Source of the DNA: a virus
Virus record (IMG/VR): IMGVR_UViG_3300048777_000064
Location: 1-36,113 of that record
Direction: 5' to 3' (one strand)
Length of the DNA stretch: 36,113 nt
The position numbers were made by a program, and so were the translations under genes. Positions 31,322-36,113 of the stretch are shown piece by piece; within the stretch, counting starts at the first letter, position 1, and every line of letters starts with the position of its first letter. Below the pieces are notes generated by a model, which saw only the letters and a program-made list of their open reading frames with translations, did not search any database and had not been told where the DNA came from.

Positions 31322-32318
31322 TCTGCACCTCTTGGGAGCACGACCGTTTCCTGACAACGTCAATCACGGCGTCCATGAATTCAGGTTTGTTTAGCATTCG
31401 GGAAAGCATTGGGGCAGCCAGTTCAACTCGGTCCTGGGCCTTCAGGAGTTTCACCCTGATCCATCGGCGAACAGACTCAAGCAGATCGGCACCGGTAATA
31501 GATATCCCGTTCACTCGCTCTCGATTCAACTCGATCCACTTAAGCCATGCGGCCTCTTTTGACCCGGCCCCTGAAGCTACAAACCGCTTTTCTTTGGGAA
31601 AGGATCCCTCGAATTCTCGGATGTCCCTCATGAACTTGCGCCATTCGGCCATGGCTTCCTCAAATTCGGGGGAATATTTCCCCAGATCGTGATGCCCACC
31701 ACGTTTGAGTTTTGGCGCAGCCGAAACAGTCTTTTCTTCTTTTGCTATGGGTGCGGGTGCGGGTGCGGGAGTGGGGTAACAGTCCGTAACTTTCGGTAAC
31801 ACGTTACCGTAACGTTCTGCACTTGTTACGGAAGATTCAGTAACGGTCGGTAACGCAGGGTCACTCACGGGTGAGTGGTTGTCACGCCAACTCTTTTGTT
31901 TGCAAGAATCAGAACAAAATTTAGACCTCAAATCAGCAGAATGGAAAATGGCACCACAGCAAGCGCATACCTTGGTCTTTTGCCTTTCCTGTTCCTTTCG
32001 CCGACGCCCAGCCACATATTCAGGGGCATGGTCGAAAAGGTCATGGCAAAGATAATGGCCTGGCCGGTCGGGGTCTTCGTCAATAAACCCTGGGTTGCCA
32101 GCCCCTCCAGCCTCCAAGAGTGCCTTGGTTAGTGTTCCGGGCACACCGCTCCAATTCGCAGCAGCTTCCACGTCGATTTCGTCCCCAAGGTAAGATTCTC
32201 CGCTCTGGTAGCAGCGTTCCCACATAAATTCTAGAAGGCCCAATGCCAGAGGGGCACACCCAAGAACCCGAGCAAGGCGCAGGAACTTCCGATGCTGGGT
32301 TAGACCCGGTCGCGCCAT
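31311..32318 (-). CDS. Replication initiator-like protein with zinc finger
   Basis: A 335-residue protein starting with ARPGLTQHRKFLRLARVLGC, the winged-helix opening of phage replication proteins (O-like). A zinc finger CACCGAIFHSADLRSKFCSD near residues 118-140 follows, then a proline-rich linker with a PAPAPAPIA repeat (GGTGCGGGTGCGGGTGCG type DNA), then a helical C-terminal domain. It probably binds the origin and recruits the adjacent DnaB. ATG 32318 overlaps the previous stop (TAATG); an ATG six codons upstream is in frame. Confidence 0.7.
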   Translation of the reverse strand: MARPGLTQHRKFLRLARVLGCAPLALGLLEFMWERCYQSGESYLGDEIDVEAAANWSGVPGTLTKALLEAGGAGNPGFIDEDPDRPGHYLCHDLFDHAPEYVAGRRRKEQERQKTKVCACCGAIFHSADLRSKFCSDSCKQKSWRDNHSPVSDPALPTVTESSVTSAERYGNVLPKVTDCYPTPAPAPAPIAKEEKTVSAAPKLKRGGHHDLGKYSPEFEEAMAEWRKFMRDIREFEGSFPKEKRFVASGAGSKEAAWLKWIELNRERVNGISITGADLLESVRRWIRVKLLKAQDRVELAAPMLSRMLNKPEFMDAVIDVVRKRSCSQEVQNAV

Positions 32319-32485
32319 TAGAGCGATATCCCCCAAAAGAGCGGATCAACTCCGTTCTTGTTTGCCCAGGAACGGTAAATTTCAGCAGTCTTATCACATT
32401 GGAGTCGGTCTTCTCTCTCGCACCACGCCGGGTACGAACGGTCCTCAAGTTGAGGGAACCGATTGAAGGGGATTATTTCAGACAT
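32318..32485 (-). CDS. Hypothetical small protein, 55 residues
   Basis: ATG 32485 follows AAGGGA at 7 bases. The protein MSEIIPFNRFPQLEDRSYPA ends in KNGVDPLFWGISL. Its stop overlaps the initiator start (TAATG). No family recognised. Confidence 0.6.
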   Translation of the reverse strand: MSEIIPFNRFPQLEDRSYPAWCEREDRLQCDKTAEIYRSWANKNGVDPLFWGISL

Positions 32486-32693
32486 GCGGCATCCCTTTCC
32501 CGACTTCCTCGACCCGCTTCGCGGCGAGACGCAAGGAAATAGCCATGTGGTTTGCCTCTTCCCTGCAGCAAGGGTAGAAGTCAATGTTCCAGCTCCCTTC
32601 CGGATGATGCCAAGTAATCTGCGCACCACTTGGGTCCAGACAGACATCTATGTCTTGGGTCGGACGGAGGTATTGAGGAATCCATGAGGCCAT
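32478..32693 (-). CDS. Hypothetical small protein, 71 residues
   Basis: ATG 32693 follows a perfect AGGAGG. The protein has MASWIPQYLRPTQDIDVCLD followed by SWNIDFYPCCREEANHMA and ends in a charged helix. It is the first gene after the structured leader, so it and the replication genes downstream are likely controlled together. No family recognised. Confidence 0.66.
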   Translation of the reverse strand: MASWIPQYLRPTQDIDVCLDPSGAQITWHHPEGSWNIDFYPCCREEANHMAISLRLAAKRVEEVGKGMPHV

Positions 32694-32824
32694 AGCGGTC
32701 CTCCTATGTTTGGCTCGCCCAACCGGGTAACGGCGCAGGATGCTGCCCCCGGGGCCATTATCCCGGGCGCTGGCCTGCCCGATTGGGCGATGGAGCTGAA
32801 GATGATCGTGCGTTGTTACTTCGC
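32694..32824 (-). promoter_or_regulatory. Structured 5' leader of the replication operon
   Basis: This stretch of about 130 bases between the promoter at 32831-32859 and the AGGAGG at 32698 has no convincing gene. CGCCCAACCGGG at 32715-32726 pairs with CCCGATTGGGCG at 32777-32788 (11 Watson-Crick pairs and one G-U on the minus-strand RNA). The interval between them contains nested CCCGGG/CCCCGGG palindromes. Such a stable leader could act as an attenuator, protein target or stability element. Confidence 0.55.
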
Positions 32825-32830
32825 AATTAT

Positions 32831-32859
32831 ATTATAGCCCTATGCCGGTTTGGCGTCAA
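32831..32859 (-). promoter_or_regulatory. Strong sigma70 promoter
   Basis: On the minus strand TTGACG (32859-32854) and a perfect TATAAT (32836-32831) are separated by exactly 17 bases. Transcription would begin near 32824 and read the leader and replication genes. The promoter overlaps the end of the gene at 32840-33034. Confidence 0.88.
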
Positions 32860-33034
32860 CCCCTTGCTGGGGTTCACCGGCCAACCGGGACGCGCTTTGC
32901 AGCTTTGACTTCGCCGCCAAAAGGTCTGTGACGGCTCGGTTTACGAGTGCTCTAGCGGTTCCGTCCGGGACATCCAGAGCGGATGCCTGAACGGTGATCT
33001 GGGCCACGATGAGGGAAGCTTCCCGACAGTTCAT
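32840..33034 (-). CDS. Small helical hypothetical protein, 64 residues
   Basis: ATG 33034 overlaps the RusA stop (ATGA). The protein MNCREASLIVAQITVQASAL continues RALVNRAVTDLLAAKSKLQS and is probably a helical bundle. Its stop lies inside the spacer of the promoter that serves the next operon. No family recognised. Confidence 0.62.
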   Translation of the reverse strand: MNCREASLIVAQITVQASALDVPDGTARALVNRAVTDLLAAKSKLQSASRLAGEPQQGVDAKPA

Positions 33035-33393
33035 TCGATATCCTCAATGGCAACGCGGGTTGACGGGTAAATTTTGCGTGATACAACCTGTGGTAAGGCG
33101 ATTAATTCCAGGTGGTCGTCATCATCGTCAACGATTAGGCGCTCGGCTTTGATAGCGTCGATCAACCATTTGAAACCACCCATCAGATTGTCCGGGTCCA
33201 GCCGGCCGCGCCCCGTTCGCTCGATGGACACGCGGCGCTTCCCCGTGGCAACGGGGATCTTGGCTTGGAGGTTCAGGGCCGAGCGAAGGGACCAGGCGAT
33301 GGCCTCTTTTTGCCGCTTGGCAAACGACCAGTGCTGGCCCTGAATTTCATTCAGGCTGGGGGTTGCGAAGGGGAGGATGATGGTCCAGGTCAT
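33031..33393 (-). CDS. rusA: RusA-like Holliday junction resolvase
   Basis: A 120-residue protein matching the RusA family, which resolves four-way junctions as a dimer. It has the PSLNEIQGQHWSFAKRQKEA opening, RTGRGRLDPDNLMGGFKWLI with Asp66 and Asp68 as metal ligands and Lys75, and an acidic run at 89-93 before HLELIALPQVVSRK. Start overlaps the previous stop (ATGA). Confidence 0.9.
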   Translation of the reverse strand: MTWTIILPFATPSLNEIQGQHWSFAKRQKEAIAWSLRSALNLQAKIPVATGKRRVSIERTGRGRLDPDNLMGGFKWLIDAIKAERLIVDDDDDHLELIALPQVVSRKIYPSTRVAIEDIE

Positions 33394-33953
33394 TTCCGGG
33401 CCAGCACGGCGTCAATGGCATCGGAAAACGAGACACCGCCTTCCTGTTGGATGCTGCCCATGATCTCTATAGCACGGTAGCGGTCGCGCTGGACTTTGAT
33501 GGGCGCGGGGATGTCTTCCTTGGCTGAGGTATCCTCCACCTTGCGGAGACGATCCGGGGAGTAGGTCCCCCATGTTCCACCACGACTAGGCCAATCAACC
33601 TCAATGTTATTATTCGCATGGACCTCAAACACCTTGCCGATGGTCCCAACTGGGCAACTGCCGCTGCCTTGGGTCAGTAGCTCCACCCTATCCCCCACCT
33701 TGAACGGCGCGGCTTCTGCTGATGGGGATGCGTCAGACGTAGGAAGATCCGCCAGAGAGGCGGTGCCGGCCGCCATAATCTGATGGCCGAAAGGGGCGCC
33801 CTTGATGATATAATCGCCATCGCCATCGATATCCTCAATTACCCCTTCCATGCCGGTTCCATCACACCAGTGGCGACCTTTGACCCGGTCCCCGATTTTG
33901 AATCCGTAGGCGTCAGTCTTAGAGAACCTTCCCTTTGTGTCTCGGTTGGTCAT
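33390..33953 (-). CDS. Protein with two SH3/KOW-like repeats, 187 residues
   Basis: Two similar barrel-like segments are seen: FKIGDRVKGRHWCDGTGMEG near residue 18 and FKVGDRVELLTQGSGSCPVG near residue 84, each followed by a GVIEDIDGDGDYIIKG- or GKVFEVHANNNIEVDW-type strand pair. A helical tail follows. KOW-like barrels often bind nucleic acid. ATG 33953 overlaps the previous stop. Function unknown. Confidence 0.68.
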   Translation of the reverse strand: MTNRDTKGRFSKTDAYGFKIGDRVKGRHWCDGTGMEGVIEDIDGDGDYIIKGAPFGHQIMAAGTASLADLPTSDASPSAEAAPFKVGDRVELLTQGSGSCPVGTIGKVFEVHANNNIEVDWPSRGGTWGTYSPDRLRKVEDTSAKEDIPAPIKVQRDRYRAIEIMGSIQQEGGVSFSDAIDAVLARK

Positions 33954-34156
33954 TTCTGCTCCTGTGCAGGTTGCGCGGATACGTTTCGCGCCCCCGCTGG
34001 GTGGTGGTGAAGTGCGTATTGGCGCAGCGCCTCGAGCTCATCAGGGGTTGGGGGCGTGTGTTCCAGGATCCAGCATTGCCACTGGGCCGGCGACATAAAG
34101 GCGAACCGGATCAAGAGACGGTCCACCACGGGATTCCAATGAAAGTCCCTCACCAT
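33950..34156 (-). CDS. Hypothetical small protein, 68 residues
   Basis: ATG 34156 lies inside the last codons of the 25-residue membrane protein upstream. The protein starts MVRDFHWNPVVDRLLIRFAF and has PAQWQCWILEHTPPTPDELE. Helical and tryptophan-rich; no family recognised. Confidence 0.6.
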   Translation of the reverse strand: MVRDFHWNPVVDRLLIRFAFMSPAQWQCWILEHTPPTPDELEALRQYALHHHPAGARNVSAQPAQEQK

Positions 34157-34227
34157 TGGAGCACCAGGATGGCGAGCGTTGCGCCGGCCATGAAGCCCAG
34201 GAACAGGGCGCCGAAAAGGATTTTCAT
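34150..34227 (-). CDS. Single-TM mini-protein, 25 residues
   Basis: ATG 34227 has AGGAG five bases upstream and overlaps the stop of the HTH gene (ATGA). The whole product, MKILFGALFLGFMAGATLAI then LVLQW, is one hydrophobic helix. The overlaps at both ends fit the operon's coupling pattern, so the frame is likely translated. It could be a membrane regulator or superinfection factor; that is guesswork. Confidence 0.55.
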   Translation of the reverse strand: MKILFGALFLGFMAGATLAILVLQW

Positions 34228-34445
34228 AACTTCTCCTTATCAGGCACGAGGTGCCACCATATTTCAGGGTGGCCCATCTGCTTGGCTATCTTCCGAGCCG
34301 CCTTGTTCCCGCAACTTTTGCCGGAAACCACGTTCTCAATGGTCCGGGGAGTGACATGAATTGCCAGGGCCAGGGCAACCCGTTCCTCTGGCGTTTTTGA
34401 TCGGAGTGACGTTAGTAGGTTCCTCATGAGACTAGTATGGGTCAT
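34224..34445 (-). CDS. Cro/CI-like helix-turn-helix regulator, 73 residues
   Basis: ATG 34445 has a GGGAG box; an ATG six codons later is also possible. The protein reads LRSKTPEERVALALAIHVTP, RTIENVVSGKSCGNKAARKI and ends PEIWWHLVPDKEKL. This fits a Cro-type HTH in which the VTPRTIENVVSGK turn and recognition helix contact DNA. It is the first leftward gene next to the control region, the usual site of a Cro/CI switch. No second repressor is seen on the other strand. Confidence 0.66.
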   Translation of the reverse strand: MTHTSLMRNLLTSLRSKTPEERVALALAIHVTPRTIENVVSGKSCGNKAARKIAKQMGHPEIWWHLVPDKEKL

Positions 34446-34686
34446 GTTCTCCCGAGCGCAAGAAAAAAAATTGCAGAAAATTCTTGACAAGGATCGAGGT
34501 TGACCGATGATTGTCCTTGTAGACGGTTGACCCGGATCATTCTCAACCCACCAGCGATCTTAGGTCCAGCGCGGGAATGCCATAACGATTCCAGGATGCC
34601 CGGCTTAGGCAACGGTCGGGAACGGAACAACATGAACTTTCGAGGAAGTGAGGCGCACAGTCTCCCCGTCCTTCCATCCTGCCCCT
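34446..34686. promoter_or_regulatory. Control region between divergent operons, with inverted and direct repeats
   Basis: No gene is supported here. ACAAGGA (34487-34493) and TCCTTGT (34514-34520) form 7-base inverted arms 20 bases apart. GGTTGACC occurs twice, at 34498-34505 and 34525-34532. These could be operators for the adjacent HTH protein. TTGACA at 34484-34489 could be a -35 box for rightward transcription, but only a poor -10 lies 17 bases on. The 34567-34590 part has a short GGAAT/ATTCC hairpin. Confidence 0.45.
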
Positions 34687-34805
34687 GCCGGGGAAGCTAC
34701 TGGGTAGAGCACCTTCAAGTATGCCGATCATCTGAGCAACTGCAGTTGCCCCGCCAAGGTGAAACGCGGAAGAAGCAGGTCCGAGTTCGAGTCTCGGTCC
34801 CGGCA
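34687..34805 (+). tRNA. tRNA-like element with expanded central region (possibly degenerate)
   Basis: A complete 7-bp acceptor stem is formed by GCCGGGG (34687-34693) and TCCCGGC (34798-34804, one G-U), followed by A and CC. The T arm is canonical: CCGAG, loop TTCGAGT, CTCGG. A D-arm-like GCTACTGGGTAGAGC follows the acceptor. ACCTT and AAGGT could form the anticodon stem, but they enclose about 40 bases instead of 7, including the perfect 14-base palindrome GCAACTGCAGTTGC at 34736-34749. The variable region is also about 15 bases too long. Total length is 119 rather than about 75, so no anticodon can be called. It may be a disrupted tRNA, an intron-bearing one or a tRNA mimic. Confidence 0.5.
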
Positions 34806-34878
34806 CCTTTCAATGATGGAGACCCAGCCGCCCTCTCATGGACGGCTGCATAACCACCACCCAATAATAGGAGAAGAA
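34806..34878 (+). other. Leader before the first rightward gene
   Basis: A CAGCCG/CGGCTG hairpin with a 12-base loop lies at 34825-34848, followed by an A-rich stretch and the AGGAG box of the next gene at 34869-34873. No clear promoter; transcription probably starts further upstream. Confidence 0.35.
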
Positions 34879-35385
34879 ATGATCACCATCCGTAACATCA
34901 ACCCCAACCTCGGCGAAGTGGGCGTGGAATTCACCCAGGAGACCATCCAGGCGGCCATGGATGAGATGTCCCAGGCCGTCCGTGACTGCGGCTATGAGTG
35001 CGTTGAGGTCTGCGAGGGCGTCGATTTTGAGACCGTTTCCGCCGAGACCGAAACCATCACTGGCCATGAGGCCATCCGGTATGCAGAGGCCCAGGGCTCG
35101 ACCCTGAGCAAATATGCCGATCCCATTCAGCCGGCGCATACCCACCTGACCATCGATGAGGCCCAGGAGATCGCCCAGATCGACCCCTCCCTGATCTGGG
35201 TCGCCGCTGTCCCGCTCCCTGGTGGCATGATCCCCAACTCGGTCCACTATGCCCTGGATGGGCCCCGCGAGCAGGTCCTCAGCCGCCTCCGGCAGATCGT
35301 CCGCGGGTGCGAGGCATGGGGGACCCTGGCTGCCGATGATCTGGCCGAGGAAGCGCAGGACGCCATTTCGGATCTGGATTCCTAA
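34879..35385 (+). CDS. Hypothetical acidic protein, 168 residues, first rightward gene
   Basis: ATG 34879 has AGGAG five bases upstream; longer in-frame extensions would read through the tRNA-like element. The product is acidic and helical ([60 protein letters not shown]) and ends [16 protein letters not shown]. No family recognised. After its TAA the same frame stays protein-like for 38 more codons. Confidence 0.68.
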   Translation: MITIRNINPNLGEVGVEFTQETIQAAMDEMSQAVRDCGYECVEVCEGVDFETVSAETETITGHEAIRYAEAQGSTLSKYADPIQPAHTHLTIDEAQEIAQIDPSLIWVAAVPLPGGMIPNSVHYALDGPREQVLSRLRQIVRGCEAWGTLAADDLAEEAQDAISDLDS

Positions 35386-35502
35386 GCCCTACCCGAAACA
35401 AACGACAGCCCACGCTATCTGTCCTACCATGCTGCCCGCGTGCTGGGATACGCCATCAATGGCCATTCCGACGCGATCCGGATCCAAGGAACGGAGAACT
35501 GA
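35386..35502 (+). pseudogene. Protein-like frame after the TAA of the preceding gene
   Basis: In the same frame as the 34879-35385 gene, 38 codons from [20 protein letters not shown] to [18 protein letters not shown] end in TGA at 35500. The stretch [20 protein letters not shown] looks like a conserved phage peptide. It contains no ATG; GTG and CTG are the only internal starts. It may be a former C-terminus cut off by a new stop, a readthrough product or a small gene with a rare start. It also contains the GGAG box for pentapeptide copy 3. Confidence 0.4.
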
Positions 35503-35503
35503 A

Positions 35504-36113
35504 ATGAAGACCTACAGCCCCGACGAACTGAAGGAAGTTATCCGCCTGCATGCCCTGTGGCTGGCCGGTGCCAATGGCGGCGTCCGTGCCTACCTGAGCG
35601 GTGCCAACCTGAACCGTGCCGACCTGATCGGTGCCTACCTGAGTGGTGCCGACCTGCGCGGTGCCAACCTTAGCGGTGCCGACCTGGTCGGCGCCGACCT
35701 GAGCGGTGCCAACCTGTGCGACGCCGACCTGAGCCGTGCCGACCTGAACCGTGCCGACCTGCGCGACGCCAACCTGAGTGGTGCCAACCTGCGCGGTGCC
35801 AACCTTAGCGGTGCCGACCTGGTCGGCGCCGACCTGAGCGGTGCCAACCTGCGCGACGCCGACCTGAGCCGTGCCGACCTGAACCGTGCCGACCTGCGCG
35901 ACGCCGACCTGAACCGTGCCGACCTGCGCGACGCCGACCTGAGCCGTGCCAACCTGAGCGGTGCCAACCTGCGCGACGCCGACCTGAGCCGTGCCGACCT
36001 GAACCGTGCCTACCTGAACGGTGCCAACCTGTGCGGTGCCAAGGGAGCGGATCTCGCGCTAGCAATGGGGATGCATATCCCGCCGACCGGGCCGTTCTGG
36101 GCCTGGAAGAAGT
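35504..36113 (+). CDS. Pentapeptide-repeat protein, copy 3 (cut by window edge)
   Basis: ATG 35504 follows GGAG and starts the same cap as copies 1 and 2 ([20 protein letters not shown]). About 30 A(D/N/Y)LXX units run to residue 180. The last 125 bases of the window (35989-36113) are identical to 507-631 in copy 1 and enter the WKK start of the DUF5758-like tail, so this copy should end like copy 1. The leader upstream differs from that of copies 1 and 2. A 135-bp internal duplication makes the array longer than the other two. Confidence 0.88.
   Translation, partial: MKTYSPDELKEVIRLHALWLAGANGGVRAYLSGANLNRADLIGAYLSGADLRGANLSGADLVGADLSGANLCDADLSRADLNRADLRDANLSGANLRGANLSGADLVGADLSGANLRDADLSRADLNRADLRDADLNRADLRDADLSRANLSGANLRDADLSRADLNRAYLNGANLCGAKGADLALAMGMHIPPTGPFWAWKK
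35588..36042 (+). repeat. 15-bp tandem repeat array encoding pentapeptides, copy 3, with a 135-bp duplication
   Basis: About 30 units. Bases from 35653 and from 35788 are the same for about 118 bases with a single change (TGC to CGC), an offset of 135 bases or nine pentapeptides. Each block carries one CTT leucine marker, as in copy 1. Confidence 0.93.

Noticed and set aside
34687-34805. Attachment site (attP) for integration in a tRNA gene
   Set aside because: Both acceptor strands are present and there is no integrase gene, so this is kept only as a remote possibility.

Overview
The window is almost the whole genome of a tailed phage with a P22-like (short-tailed) virion plan. It is GC-rich (roughly 60 % by eye), gene-dense, and most neighbouring genes overlap by 1-4 bases. 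A Gram-negative host is suggested by the lysis cassette (3-TM holin, M15 endopeptidase, small membrane/coiled-coil proteins that could be spanins). The host cannot be named from sequence alone. I see no integrase.

Layout. A control region (about 34446-34878) separates two divergent transcription units. The leftward unit (minus strand, 34445 down to 6629) starts with a Cro/CI-like helix-turn-helix protein, followed by small genes, a RusA-type resolvase, a strong sigma70 promoter with a structured leader, replication genes (initiator-like protein, DnaB helicase), NinB, and then the late genes: small and large terminase, a small DNA-binding protein, two structural proteins, lysis genes, portal, scaffold, coat, small head proteins, gp4-like adaptor, gp10-like tail hub, tail fibre, cupin, three internal/ejection proteins and a pectate-lyase-fold tailspike. 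The rightward unit runs off the right edge and re-enters at the left edge (1-6570). It holds pentapeptide-repeat genes, a RecT/Ref recombination pair, many small early proteins, an HNH endonuclease and an RNA ligase. The two units converge on a hairpin terminator at 6599-6623.

Most notable points. (1) An HNH endonuclease gene sits inside an RNA ligase gene. The first 21 codons of the ligase are present twice: an original GC-rich stub that ends at the catalytic lysine, and a synonymously recoded AT-rich copy after the HNH gene that restores a full ligase. (2) Three pentapeptide-repeat genes, alternating with a tiny membrane-protein gene, form a tandem array. Its repeats explain both window edges and predict that the genome closes on itself with only about 350 bases missing. 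(3) A tRNA-like element with intact acceptor and T arms but a greatly expanded middle lies in the control region. (4) Two RNA elements look regulatory: a structured leader behind the 32831-32859 promoter and a hairpin covering the ribosome-binding site of the virion gene that starts at 25925.
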